From: Sophora flavescens
Taxonomy: Eukaryota > Streptophyta > Magnoliopsida > Fabales > Fabaceae
Assembly: GCA_030762895.1 (NCBI GenBank)
Contig: CM061062.1
Span: forward strand, 238,426,019-238,490,018
Direction: 5' to 3'
Length of the DNA stretch: 64,000 nt
Shown: piece by piece, positions 35,481 through 47,051 of the stretch
Layout of the letters: the number at the start of each line of letters is the position of its first letter
Numbering within the stretch: position 1 is the stretch's first letter
Notes under the pieces: generated by a model
What the model saw: the letters and a program-made list of their open reading frames with translations, nothing else
Told to the model about the DNA's origin: nothing
Databases searched by the model: none
Position numbers and translations under genes: made by a program

Positions 35481-36251
35481 ACTTCACTACATGAAGAAGA
35501 CAATGAAGATTCTCCTCCATCATCACTAAGAACAAGGAACTTGAATAGGAAGTTGGATAGAATGACAAGGAACTTAGAAAGAGTGTTTGAAAGATTATAA
35601 GTACTTGAGAACAAAAAATGATCAAGGCATGACAACTCACATAGAGGCTCATCAAATTTGGAAGACAATGAACATAGACCTAGATTTGATAGATGGAGAC
35701 ATAGACATGAACATAAAGGAAGAAGGAATGAGAAGGATGATAAGTTGCATAATGTGAAGGTGAAGATCCCTTTATTTCGTGGGAAGAGTGATCCCGCTAC
35801 TTCCTTTGAATGGGGGACCAAATTGGATCACATATTCTCTTGCTACTACTATAGTGAAGAAAAGAAAGTAAAGGTAGCTAGTCTAGGATTTCATGACTAT
35901 GCTTTAATTTCGTGGGATCAATTGTGTAAAGAGAGAAGAAGGTATGACGAGGAACCAATTAGTACTTGGAGAGAAATGAAGAGGGTTTTGAGAAAAAGAT
36001 ATGTACCTTCAAGCTACACTAGAGACCTACACCATGAAATGAAGGTTGAAGCCCAAGTGAAGAGAAAGAACTCCTTCAAGAAGGAGGGTGACTCATCAAA
36101 ACAACTTGACGTTGTTGGTAAAAGTGGATCAAAGGCCACATTTCTTAACTCTAAACCTTCCACTTTTACCCTTTCTATTCCTTCTATACACCACAACAAA
36201 ATATTACTCTTGTACCCCTCTCTACAAATGAAACTAGTCAGGATATACTAA
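35481..36251 (+). pseudogene. gag: Truncated gag of the gag-only Ty3 element
   Basis: One frame with stops at 35598 and 35625. A charged N-terminus (RNLNRKLDRMTRNLERVFERL) is followed by an Arg/His-rich stretch and the capsid domain VKVKIPLFRGKSDPATSFEW, DHIFSCYYYSEEKKVKVASL and PISTWREMKRVLRKRYVPSSY. This is the Retrotrans_gag pattern. No CCHC knuckle survives and the frame ends at 36251. The following 36268-36585 stretch is open but I do not recognise it; it may be rearranged interior. Confidence 0.82.
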
Positions 36252-36659
36252 TACTTCTATTTTACCTATGTGCATTAAATCTACTTTGAAAATAAAAACA
36301 TTGAAACTAATGCACATCCATCAAGGTTCTCATTCTTTGAGAGAACTACAACAAAAATTTAATATATTTCCACATGTTTTTCTCAATAGTGGACAACCAT
36401 TACCAAACAACCTTGAAGAGATTACACCTAGTGGAAAATATTTGAAAGGGTTGTTCACAAAACTTGTTTTCGAAAGGGTAGTTTTGACTAGAGAGGATGG
36501 GTTGAAAATTACAACGATAATAAAGGAGTTACCATCCCAAATAAGGGGGTTTCCTTCCCAAAACTTTTTTTTAGGATCTTTATAACAGAATAAACCTAAA
36601 CATCTTCTCTTTAATGTTGGAATAAAACTCGGGACGAATTTTCTTCAAGAAGGTGGGGA

Positions 36660-37176
36660 TGATGTGATCCTAGGAAGCACAACCATAATGAGCCAATTGG
36701 GGCAAATCAACTTAAAAGCAAATCCAAATCAAACCTGCTTCAATTTTTGGCTGTTTCTTGAGTTGTAGATGTCCGATTGAAGTGATCTTGGATGCGTTGG
36801 AATTCTTAGACGATTATCTACAAATCTTATTTTTGACTCAAGAGCTGATTCGGTGTCTATCATGACTAAAATTGGGCTACAAGTTTAGCACGAAATTCTG
36901 TACGGGTTTTGATTTAGTTAGGCTTGTAATTGGTCTTAAGAGTGTTCCAAGCCCATTAGGACTTAGAGAGGTGCACTTCAAGTTAGACTAACTTGCACCT
37001 TAAGTAAGAGTAACTTGCACTTCAAGTTAGACTAGCTTGCACCTTAAGTAGGATGAGCCTATAAATATGCTTCTTGTAAATCATTTTAGAAGTTTTGAAT
37101 ACATTTGAGTTTTCTCACAGTTGAGATTGCTAGAGAGAGTTGAGAGTTCTCCTCTTCTTGGTTCATGAGTTGAACC
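36660..37176 (+). repeat. 3' LTR of the gag-only element, left part
   Basis: Starts TGATGTGATCC after the polypurine tract and follows the 5' LTR to ggttcatgagttgaacc. TATA at 37060-37067. The remainder is 40551-40916 (366 bp), displaced by the CACTA fragment. Confidence 0.88.
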
Positions 37177-37180
37177 TTTG

Positions 37181-39828
37181 AACCTTTGGAATGACGTTCC
37201 ACAGAACGTTAAGGATCAGATTTGGGAGGCTATCACGGTATTTTACCTTTACATTCTTTTGATTTACATTATTAGATAATTATCCGAGTTATAATCCATC
37301 CAGTTGTTATGTATTTAATTGTAGGTAGCTTGGACTGTGCCGAATGACGAGGATCATCGTACGAAATGTATGAAAATGGCATCAAAGCGCTGGAATGGGT
37401 TCAAGCATGATCTTACCAGATACTATGTATCTGGGAAGAAGCGGGTTTAGGTTTTAGGGTTTAGGGTTTAGTTTGATAAGATGTTCTCGAATTATCCCTG
37501 GATTGATAAGGATACTTGGGATATGTTTGCTAGGAGTCGACAGGATGAAGAATTTCAGGTTGGTTGATTAAGTTAATTTTGTATGCTTCTTATAGATCAT
37601 TTAAATGTATTTAATTATGTGTTTTTGTTTGAATATGCTAAGGCAGAGAATGGTAGGAAGAATCAGGCGAAGAATGTCCACCACCACACCATATCTCGGG
37701 GTGGGTACGAGACTCGGATCGAGGAGATGATGGTGGATAAGCTGAGGGTGAAGCAGGAAGAGCACGCTGCTAGGATAGAAAGAGGAGAGGTGCTTGAGGG
37801 CACACCATTAAGTCCTCCATCGGACATCGACCGCGAGCATGTCTGGTTAGCCGGCCGCATGACAAAGACAGGATCTTTTAAAGTTGATGCCACTCACGAA
37901 GTGGCAGATAAGATTGTAAGTAAATAATTAACTTCATTTCAATTGATATTTGTATAGATATTTTTAACACCTTTCACTTGCACCTTTTTTCATTTCTTTA
38001 ATGTAGATGGATCTTAAAGCACAATGCTCCCAGGGCTCATTCGTCCCTTCTGGACGGCCGGACGTCTTGATGACTGCTCTAGGTAAGAAAGACCATCCTG
38101 GTCGGGTTATCGGTGTTCCTGGGAACGTGACCATCAGAGAATATTATGGCAAGTCTGCTTCACGAAAGTGGGTCATCGATGAGTCATCAATTTTGGAATC
38201 CATGACTCAGCAACTCATCTCCAACCCTGCTATTACAACTCATCTGATGAAAAGCTTCCTATCCAACCCAGAATTCAAGCAGGCGCTTGCTAGAGAGCTT
38301 TCCTCCGTCGGTTCATACCAAGACACCGCAGGACATGCCAACCCTTCACATATGAGCACAAAAGAGAGTTATAGTAGGGTACATGTGGAGGACGATGAGT
38401 TGGCAGCTAGGGAGCGGGAGTTGGAAGTCCAACGCCGTGAGCTTGAGTTGGAAATGCAAAGGCGTGAGCTTGAGTTGGACTTCAAACACCGTGAGCTCGA
38501 AATGGTAAAAAAGGTATGTATTCATTATCAATGTCCAAATTAGTCAAATAATTACTTGTTTTTTTTTTTAATTACCAACAACTTATCTATTTTATTTTTT
38601 CTAAATTGAAGGCCAAGTCGACGTCGGTGTTGCAGTCACCTGTCACTCGTTTGTTCTCACTTGGTGAGGATTATGCCTTTGAGATTTTTGAATGTCCATT
38701 GGAGCACGATGGATGGGTGGCACACCCAAATCAAGAGAGGATATTTTCCTTCTGTGGTGAAGATCTCGGGCACGCCTGCAGAGATAACGTGTGGATGGCC
38801 AGCACGGTTTTGAGTCTCTGGTGCACGTAAGTTAATTTTAATTTTATAACTTATTTATTTTTGGTATTTTTCCATTTAATAATTTATTTTAATTTCAATA
38901 TATATATATATATATATTATGTAATTAACATCCACACCTTTTCATATCTTAGGTATCTCCATCGTCTTCAGCTTGATAAGGGCTCCAAATCAGTTTATGG
39001 CTTCTTAGATCCGTCAATCCTTATGCCTCAATTCTTTGTTGGAGATGAATTAAGTAAATACATAGGGAACTTGATGGGAGACAATCGGAAAGAATTATAT
39101 CTGGCTCCCTACTCTATGAATAACCATTGGCAGTTGCTCGTACTTCACCCGTCTAGGCATACTGTCATATTCTTCTGCTCTCTCCACCAAAACCCGTCAC
39201 AAGAGGTGGTGGAAGCTGTAAATACGTAAGTAACTAATCTTCAATTTAATTTAAGTTTTAATATCAGTTGTTTTTAGTTTATTACACACATGATATATGA
39301 ATTTGTTAATTGACATGATTATTTGTTTATGATAGCACGCTGAAGGCGAGTAGCATAAGTTGCACCGACGGGAGAAGTAAGACTTCTAAGGCTAAAGAAA
39401 ATCCTGATTGGATCATCCTCAAGGTTTGGTAGTTTATTTATCAAATAATTAATATTATAATTACTAATTTATATGTATATTTAACTGACATTGAAATTAA
39501 TTTTGTTTGTCGTCTCGATTTCAACCTGACGGGTGGTCGTGCGGCAATTATGTGATGCTTCATATGCTGAACATAGTCTCCACATCTATTACGGATGGAT
39601 GGAAGAAGGTAATATTTAAACAACTTGTTAAATTATATATTATAGTTTTGGTGATGACTTGCGTTAATATTATTGTTATTATTTGAACGTGTGTAGGCAT
39701 TTAACAACCAATTGCCTCTTCAAAAAGATGAGTTTAGAGACTTGAGGATGCACTTGGCAGAATTCTTCTTCAAGTATGCGGCTAAAAAAAGAATTGACAA
39801 GATACATCCACAATACTTAGATGAATAG
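37181..39828 (+). pseudogene. CACTA-borne transposase_24 domain plus Ulp1/C48 protease-type gene, nine exons, 5' truncated
   Basis: Exons with GT/AG borders: 37181-37237, 37325-37558, 37643-37915, 38007-38513, 38612-38826, 38953-39225, 39336-39423, ~39514-39608, 39697-39828 (stop TAG). The N-part (WNDVPQNVKDQIWEAIT ... KRWNGFKHDLTRYYV ... WLAGRMTKTG) is the plant Ptta/En/Spm transposase domain. Exon 4 ends in a Glu/Arg-rich repeat (ELEVQRRELELEMQRRELEL), a likely coiled coil. Exons 6-8 are the SUMO-protease-like fold: His in NNHWQLLV, then FFCSLHQNP where the catalytic Asp is Cys, and Gln/Cys in QPDGWSCGNYVM. An inserted tttaggg tract in exon 2 gives stops, and the acceptor before exon 8 lacks AG. 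Hence inactive. Confidence 0.82.
37443..37471 (+). repeat. Interstitial telomere-type repeat inside exon 2
   Basis: gggtttaggttttagggttt plus further tttaggg-like units, about four copies of the plant telomere repeat with one variant. It creates two in-frame stops but keeps the frame on both sides (GKKRV before, FDKMFSNYPW after). Confidence 0.75.
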
Positions 39829-39858
39829 TTTTTTTGTTAGACTTTAGAAACTAATTAA

Positions 39859-39862
39859 TAAC

Positions 39863-39918
<56 letters not shown>

Positions 39919-39952
39919 TTAGATTGGTAGTTTTGCTTTTAGACATTAGAGA

Positions 39953-40009
<57 letters not shown>
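39859..40009. repeat. Two (TA)n microsatellites
   Basis: Nearly pure TA runs at about 39866-39916 and 39957-40008, separated by a partly duplicated sequence containing agttttgcttttagaca. They lie in the 3' untranslated part of the CACTA fragment. Confidence 0.9.
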
Positions 40010-40225
40010 TTGTAGATAGTTATGTTTTTCCTATACATGGGTTTTGGTTTTAAGTCCCCCCATTGTTCCTTTCTATATTTCTTTTCTTTTAGTTAATATT
40101 GAAATTTAAGGGTAGTGTTTGCAATTCTGTAATGTGTGTGATATTGTGTTACTGGGATATTTACTGAATGCAGGGATAGCTGAGGGGAGTGATATTTTAA
40201 AATTGAATTAAAAAAAAAACAAATC

Positions 40226-40500
40226 TATTAACGTCAGTTGTATCAAACAACTGACATTAATAGTATTTTATAAAATATACAGTACACTATTAACGTCAGT
40301 TGTATTAGGAAACTGACGTTGAAAATAAAACCAGTAACGTCAGTTCTTTAACAGAACTGACGTTAGTTTGAACAACATTAACGTCAGTTGTGTTAAAGAA
40401 CTAACGTTAATAGTTTTATATTTAACGTCAGTTGTTTAAACAACTGACGTTAAAATATTAACTATTAACGTCAGCTGTATTTACGTCAGACAATATTCTG
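40226..40500. repeat. CACTA subterminal palindrome array
   Basis: Five hairpin-capable units of 30-37 bp, each of the form taacgtcagtt - spacer - aactgacgtta, e.g. a perfect one around 40424-40453. Such arrays near CACTA ends are transposase-binding regions in En/Spm-type elements. Confidence 0.85.
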
Positions 40501-40550
40501 ACGTATAAAATCAATTTTAACTGACATAAAAAGCACTTATTGCACTAGTG

Positions 40551-40916
40551 GTTGAACATTTGATTCTTATCTTGAATATCCTTATTCAAGTGGTGAATCC
40601 TCTCTTGGCTTATCAAATTCAATCTTCTTCTCAAACATTATTCAATTTGTGGCGTCTTCCCTTCATCTTCTTCCTATTCCATTTTCTACTTTTATTCTTT
40701 AATTTTCTGCACTTTAAATTCTGCACTTTAATTCTTGTTCTTGTCATTTCAATTCATATATAATTGTGCTCTTCTACTCCTTTTTGTTTCTCTTGATTCT
40801 CACTTGAGAATCAACCTTCAATATATTGTTCTAATTTGTGTTTGATCTTCAATTCTTAGCACTTGAAATCAAAGAAAGATCCTCAAATGTTAGTGATCTA
40901 TGTCTTGATCACATCA
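40551..40916 (+). repeat. 3' LTR of the gag-only element, right part
   Basis: Continues from gttgaacatttgattcttat and ends GATCACATCA, matching 33650-34015 of the 5' LTR. Followed by CTTTT, the target duplication. Confidence 0.88.
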
Positions 40917-41256
40917 CTTTTGATCCCCCTATTTTAGTGTTTTTTTTTCGCTCGCTTTTAATCCTCGCATTTTGAAAATGTGTAATTTTGGTCCATTCAT
41001 TAAGTTAACATCTAATAATTAACTTTCCAAATCAATATTCACTTATGGCACTACTTGTTAGAAAGCATAAATCATGTTAGAATATCATAAGCCAAGTTAA
41101 ATACACCATTAACTATTGGTTGTTAACATACATGTGGACCAAAATTGCATATTTTTAAAATGATGGGACTAAAATCGAGCGAAAAAAAACTGGGAGATCA
41201 AAATCGCCCAAACACTAAAATAGGGGGACCAAAAGTATAATTAAGCCTAACTATTT

Positions 41257-42369
41257 TTACAATAAGCAATATTTAATTTTTTTTCATATTTTAATTTAAA
41301 ATTTTACTCTGATGCCATATAACTATGTAAACTAATATCTACTCATTGAGAAATTTAACCCCAGAGATTGTAAATATTTAAATTATTATATAACTACTTA
41401 AAATTTCAACTTCAATATAAAATATTACAGATTATACATAATACATAATTATATACATCTAGATATACATATAAATATGATTTAATATAAGATTTTCAAC
41501 CCCGTGTAAAATGTTTCAAATAAGAATATGCAATCATTAATAATTTGAATTGTACCTATATATCTACTAAACCATTTTCCTTTGTTTTATCCCAAATAAA
41601 GTCCAACTTATCAAACCATTTTTTTTACTTGTTTCACACTTTGTTTTCTTTGAGAAGAACACACAAAAAAAAAAGTTAGTTTTCCAGCGATTATATTTAC
41701 ACTAATAGCAATAGTATTTTAAGATTTAAATGTTAGTTAAAAAGTTTGAAATTTATATTGCATTTACTTTTGGGAATATTTATATTGTCATGTAAACTAC
41801 ATTTCCGAGAATCTCCTTTCGAGGATTTTTTTCCCTATTGTCAAGCATGCAAATAAAACTTAGAGGCTTCATGTACAAAATTTGTTCCAGGGCAAGTTTT
41901 ATGTCAAAGTGAGAGAATATTTGTTATCTCTTATACAAAATATGAAAACAAATTATTTATTCTCATATCACTTTTTCAAGAATTTGAGAATATATCTTAT
42001 ATCAAATATCACCTCAATTAATTGCATTTTATTATATCTATCATTTTTTTTCTCCCCTGAAAAATCTATTGAATTGTTTCTTCTCTTTTCCCTTTCAAAT
42101 TAACTATTTAAAAAAAAATTATATGTCTATCATATTTTTTTTCTTTCTTGTAAATCTATTTTGATTTCTTTCTCTCCTTATTCTGTGCAAGTCAATCTTT
42201 TTTAGAAAATATATTTATCTACCATATTATTATTTTCCTTCCCTATGAAAAAGCTATTTGATTTATTTCTCAGCTTTTTCCTGTTCAAATTAATCATTTT
42301 TAAATAACATATTTATCATCCACGAGTGGAGATTAGTTGGTCCTCGACAAACTTACAAAATAAACTTTG
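41257..42369. other. AT-rich non-coding DNA
   Basis: Very AT-rich, with no domain, RNA gene or clear repeat boundary seen. Confidence 0.5.
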
Positions 42370-42690
42370 ACTAATAGTGTTTTTTATCATTCCAAATTCT
42401 ATTCTACAGTTTATTGATAAAGTTGCACTCTCACTATTGGCACCACATTTGAGAACATTAACAATCATTCCCAATAGTTGTGTTCTTTCCATGCCTTTTT
42501 TTTTGTTTCTTCCAATGTATTTGGACAATTCATTTAATTTCCCAAATTCACTCAATGCCCTCCCAACAAAGAGTTGTGTCCTTTTCATCCCCTATCTTAT
42601 TTTGTTCTCTTTTTTTCAATAAATTGTAACCCAACGTGTTTAAACGTCTTTCTCAAATTCAGACAACTAAAATATGTTTTAGTAACATTT
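42370..42690 (+). repeat. Dispersed repeat, copy 2
   Basis: Direct relative of 32690-33000 (shared ttcttccaatgtatt, aattcattcaat-type words and ctcaaattcagacaactaaa). Unknown family; no open coding region of note. Confidence 0.7.
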
Positions 42691-42913
42691 TTTTTCCACT
42701 GATTCATGTTAATATGATCCAATCAAAATGAAGGTATATATAATAAAAAAAATCATATGAAATTTTATTACAAATAGGTGGAATTGTGGATTGTAAATAT
42801 TTAAATTATTATCTTCACATTTAAAACATTGACTTCAATATAAGTAAGTAAGTTAATGCCATTGAAACACCTTGCAGATGAAGCAAACAACAAAGAAAAT
42901 AAGTAAATTACAA

Positions 42914-43092
42914 TTTCTTAAAGGGGAATGCTAGTAACATACTCTCTAACACACTCCCTCTTATTGGTTAAAATTTACGTAGGTCCCACTATTATTGGAA
43001 TGGGTGCCATTAATTCAAATAGGTTCCACTCATTTCAACCCATAGGAGAGAGTGTGTTAGAAAGTGTGTTACTAGCATCTCTCTTTCTTAAA
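42914..43092. mobile_element. MITE, MULE-like, with perfect 9-bp TSD
   Basis: Target duplication TTTCTTAAA at 42914-42922 and 43084-43092. The element 42923-43083 (161 bp) has terminal inverted repeats of about 38 bp: ggggaatgctagtaac inward on the left, and gagagatgctagtaac read from the right on the minus strand, continuing through tctaacacactc on both arms. No coding capacity. Confidence 0.92.
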
Positions 43093-44524
43093 ATTAAAAC
43101 CAACGAAAATAAAAAATAACCAATAAAAAAATAAAACAAACAAAAAAATAAAACTTCACGAAAAAATGTCATGTTTCACGTCAATGTACAATTTTTTTAA
43201 AAAACTCTATCAGACATTCTAATTATATAGATCTTTAAATTCATATTTTATACTATTTATTTTATTTAAATATTAAAAAAGAAAAGAAAATATAGGGTTG
43301 CTTCTCTCAAAAGGTTTATGTGTTTTAAAAAGTTGTTTAATTACTTATTTATCTTTTTAAATTTCTTTTATGTGTAATATTTTAAATAATTGTTTTTTAA
43401 GATTCACATTTGCCAAATAATATAGTCAATATAGAATAAATTAATTTAAAGTTATTTAAATTTTTTTACTAAATTTTTATATGTCTATATCTTAATAGTT
43501 TTAAGGTGGTCAGTGAACTTTTAAAATTTTTGAATAATAAACTCCTAATTAATATTTTTCAACTTTATTAATATATGATTATAATTTTATCTTTTTAATC
43601 AGATAATATTCATAATTACAATATTGGTAGCTTCTCTTCATGTTTTTGGCTCTTTTTTTTATATTATCTTATACAATATTTTTTAATGATATAATATTAA
43701 TAACTACAATATCAATATAAAATTTACACTTTTCTTATTATAAAAGCAATTTATTTCAGAGGTTATTTGTCAACCCACGTAAAAATGGACCAGTTCATTC
43801 CATCAAAAAAGAAGTTAAATCCACCAAAAACCAACAAATATAATAAGGAAATTGCAAATGAAAAATTAAAAAAATTTGGAATTGAAAATTTTTGCCATTA
43901 TATTAAAAAACAATGACCCATGCAAGGTTTTCAAAAAAATGTCTACAAAGTAGTATAAAGTAATGTATAGTAACTTTACTATCTTTTAAAAATGGACCAT
44001 TACAAAAATGCCCCATTATATTTTAAAAATGGTTTGATTATTAGATAAAGAAGGTCCCACGCAAAAATGGGACCCACATGACAGAAAAATTTTGCCATGT
44101 CTAATGTACGGTAACTTTTCCAACCCAACCTTTATATTAGTATATATATATATATATAAAAAAAATTTAAAATGACAATAAAATATAGTTAAACTATATA
44201 TATAAACCCATTTTGGTAATTGCACACTTAAAAGCAATTTTGATCCAGATCATCCAAACAGTAAGAATTGATAAAAATCACTTTTATCATGAAGATATCC
44301 AAACATAACTCACTTCACTGTCAACTCACTTTTAAGCAAAATCAATTCTGCAAAATCAATTTCATCTAAAATCACGTTTGTCAAACGCTCTTCCAAACAC
44401 ACACTCAGCATGGCCAAAAATCGAGTATTACTTCATACTTGCATGGACGCAATCTCAACTAACACGACCAATCAAGATTTTAAGATAATTTAAAATCTAA
44501 AATAATTATAATAGAAATTTTATT
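43093..44524. other. AT-rich non-coding DNA
   Basis: No gene found. At 44230-44400 there is a stretch with aatcacttttatcatgaag, tccaaacataactcac and ttttaagcaaaatcaattctgc that resembles other legume-type MITE sequence, but I could not place its ends. Confidence 0.45.
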
Positions 44525-44725
44525 ATCTTTTTAGAGTTGAATTGGTATATACTGTCAGTGTAAAGGTTTTTTACACTATCAACCAATAATAAATCGTCAC
44601 ATCAATGAAAATCTTTGATTCTTATTCAAATCACCTTAAAAGTCATTGGTTTCATGATTTGTGATTGGTTGTCAGTGTAAAAAACTTTATAGTGACACTG
44701 TATACTAATTAAACTCATCTTTTTA
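44525..44725. mobile_element. MITE, MULE-like, with perfect 9-bp TSD
   Basis: Target duplication ATCTTTTTA at 44525-44533 and 44717-44725. The element 44534-44716 (183 bp) has long inverted arms: gagttgaattggtatatact and, from the right on the minus strand, gagtttaattagtatacagt, both continuing through gtcagtgtaaa and caaccaat. Confidence 0.92.
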
Positions 44726-45330
44726 AATAATGTTTAGAATATTAATTATAGTCAGGGTCATACAATTAAAAGTTAAATAACTTGGCCTAAGTGTCACGTT
44801 AGTAGCCGCGTGCATAGTGCGTCGTGAAGTTTGGTCAAATTTCTGGCACTTTGGCTACATGCGTAGCAGCAAGCATTTGAGAAGGAAAAAAAGAACACAA
44901 AAAGCAAAAGGCTGAACGGGGCACACGGCTGCCACCACCAAAGCAGCATAGTGAACCATTTTTTATTGAAGAAAAATAAGTGTTCCATATAAACAGGCAA
45001 TGCAAGTGCTCTGTTGCACTATGATTTCTTGTTTTGAAGAAGTGCTATTTGTTATTTCTTCTTTAGGATTCTATGTTGTTGTAGTGATCTATGATTAGAC
45101 TGTGTGTGTGACAAGTAGATTTTGAGTTCATTCAGTATGATCATGATTCTTTTCTAACTGAAAGTCAGAAACAGTGAAACCCAACCTCTCACTTGGTAGG
45201 CATAATTTTTTAGGCAAGCCCTAGCCAATGGGTTTAGTTGATGCTATTATCGTACCTTATCATCCCTGGTTGTAATCTTTAGTTGTGATATTTGAACATC
45301 AAATTATAAACATTTTATTTCTATATCTCA
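44726..45330. other. Non-repetitive-looking DNA left of the duplicated segment
   Basis: Slightly less AT-rich than its surroundings. I recognise no exon, promoter or RNA gene. It borders the CACTA terminus at 45331. Confidence 0.4.
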
Positions 45331-45740
45331 CACTATAAGAAATTTTGTGATTAGCTACGACAAATTTGATAGCTAATTCGTAGTTAATCGTTAGCAAACA
45401 AATTTAACTACCAAATAGCTACAAAATTAACGGTAGCATAAATTGAGTAGCAAATTAGCTAGGTAAATTTTCCTAGCTAATTCATAGTGAATCTTAAAAA
45501 GGTTCTAGCTATTTGACCGCTAATCCCATGTAATATATTGTTATGAATTGTTTTTTCTAGCTAAATAGCTACGATATTGTCGTAGCCATTTTGTAGTCAA
45601 TCTATAGTTAAATTTCATAGTGATTTTGTAGTTATTTTCTAGCTAATTTTTTAAAAAAAAATTGTCGCTAAATTGGTCCCAAACACCTGTTCTGGGGACC
45701 AGTTTAGCGACTAATCTAGGAGCCACATACAATCTGACAT
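45331..45740 (+). mobile_element. CACTA terminus and subterminal repeats (outer element of copy 2)
   Basis: cactataagaaattttgtga at 45331 matches the plant CACTA terminal inverted repeat (CACTACAAGAAA type) with one change. It is followed by dense tagctac / gctaatt words in both orientations. The gene-fragment region follows at 45740-47046. The corresponding right terminus was not located, so the element cannot be closed. Confidence 0.72.
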
Positions 45741-46608
45741 TCAAAGTGGAAATAGTAGGTAGGTTCCTGTATCAATAAAACAGCAGAAGTGAAAGTAACA
45801 CCTGAGATACTAAGCTTAATTTGAAATTGAGCTACATGGATTTAAATATAATTCATTATGAAGAAATGAATCCAATACATATAACTATATGTTCCCCATC
45901 ACAAGAAGGACAAGATTCAACCATAATACAAGAAACATAACTAAAGATGACATTGCATCTATACTCGATCTACAAACAAGTCTCACGCTTCCTTTTATGC
46001 CAATAAATGAGATCTCCACTCAAAGAACCGCATGTGGTCTTCAAATGTCTCTACATTTCTGATTTTGCTCACTGATCCATTGTCTTCAATCTAAAATATT
46101 TTACAAGATAATAATATTACTCTTTATAGACAAATCAAAGTAATTAAGCTTATCTGTCTTTTCAATAAACAAGAAAAGATAAGACATCCTCATACCAAAA
46201 TACAGATGAAATAACTAGAAACTAAAAGAATGGTTCATGTAACAAGGCATCCCAATCTTGCATATCTAACAAAGAAAGACTCCTAAGAAATCCATGAGCC
46301 GAACATCAACAAGCCAACAAAGTGAGTGTATCCAGAAGATACAAATTTTATTCTAAAATTTAGACCACAAGAAATAATGTCTCGATAGAATTCTTGTGAC
46401 AGGATCGTGTACAATTTATTAGTCATGCATTTCATGTATGTGACAGATAATACCAACATGGATGATTTCTTGTACTTAAATGTCTTAGAGACTGATGAAT
46501 ATGATAAAGAATTAAATTTAGCACAAGGTAAGATGAAGAAAATTATTGAATTATAATGAGGACAACATAAATCAGAATACATACATTGCTCACAAACCAA
46601 TAGCTTAC

Positions 46609-46654
46609 CATTTTGAACAATGAGAGCTCCAAGCCCAGTTGGATATCCAAACAG
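46609..46654 (-). pseudogene. Captured molybdenum cofactor sulfurase-like exon A, copy 2
   Basis: Duplicate of 1165-1210 with splice borders retained. It reads LFGYPTGLGALIVQN, where copy 1 has Phe in place of the second Leu; Leu is the family consensus residue. Confidence 0.65.
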
Positions 46655-46735
46655 CTAACAAAAATGCTCAAGACAAAACATCAATTTTCAATGTAGTCCT
46701 TCATCAAAACAAAATCTAAACATAAAACCTCATAC

Positions 46736-46795
46736 CTTGCATAATGAGGTTGCAATAGAATTTGCGGAAACTAAGAGATCTACTGAAAGTGGGGT
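46736..46795 (-). pseudogene. Captured molybdenum cofactor sulfurase-like exon B, copy 2
   Basis: Duplicate of 1292-1351 with the same acceptor and donor and one silent-looking difference region (aacctcattatgcaag). Confidence 0.6.
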
Positions 46796-47051
46796 CTAAA
46801 TATAACAAGTCCAAGAGATGTTAGTGTAAGTGGGATAAAAAAATAAAAGGATCATGAACCACTTGATTATGTTCTTGAAATGCAGTTTGACTTGATCATT
46901 ATATAATTATTCATTACAAGCACATTAATGCACCAGCATCGAACATAGTATTACCAAAAATAAAAGAAGTAAACACTACAGCCCGTAACAGTTCAATAGC
47001 AAGGCAATTTGATCAGACAATCTGTATCTTTTTTTTTTTTTTAGGCAACAA

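Larger units (their letters stand above)
37177..40550 (+). mobile_element. CACTA transposon fragment with a transposase_24/Ulp1 gene, left end missing
   Basis: The right terminus is tgcactagtg (40541-40550), i.e. CACTAGTG on the minus strand, with a subterminal block of taacgtcagtt palindromes (40226-40500). The left boundary has no CACTA end and begins directly in coding sequence. LTR sequence gttgaac borders it on both sides. Coding exons, (TA)n tracts and the subterminal block follow in order. Confidence 0.82.
33140..40916 (+). mobile_element. Non-autonomous gag-only Ty3-gypsy element nested in the MITE
   Basis: LTRs are 33140-34015 and 36660-40916 (the latter split by a CACTA fragment). 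The flanking 5-bp duplication CTTTT is perfect (33135-33139, 40917-40921). A PBS of initiator-Met type lies at 34018 and a polypurine tract agaaggtgggga just before 36660. The interior codes only a truncated gag. Without the CACTA fragment the element is about 4.4 kb. Lacking pol, it would have needed enzymes from an autonomous relative. Confidence 0.88.
33114..41256. mobile_element. MITE (MULE-like, 9-bp TSD) split by a nested Ty3 element
   Basis: The outer 9-bp duplication TAACTATTT is perfect at 33114-33122 and 41248-41256. The MITE itself is 33123-33139 plus 40922-41247 (about 343 bp). Its terminal inverted repeats read ggattaattgcactttt on the left and, on the minus strand from the right, ggcttaattatacttttggt. 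The two halves are nearly palindromic. A 9-bp target duplication points to Mutator-like mobilisation. The ends resemble MITEs frequent in legume genomes. Confidence 0.88.

Noticed and set aside
37443..37471. True telomere or chromosome end
   Set aside because: Only about four units, internal to an exon with coding sequence on both sides.
39859..40009. Replication origin or centromeric satellite
   Set aside because: Plain TA microsatellites within a transposon 3' region.
44794..45000. Small minus-strand membrane-like protein
   Set aside because: Hydrophobic ORF of 68 codons with no neighbours, family or promoter evidence; composition of AT-rich DNA explains it.
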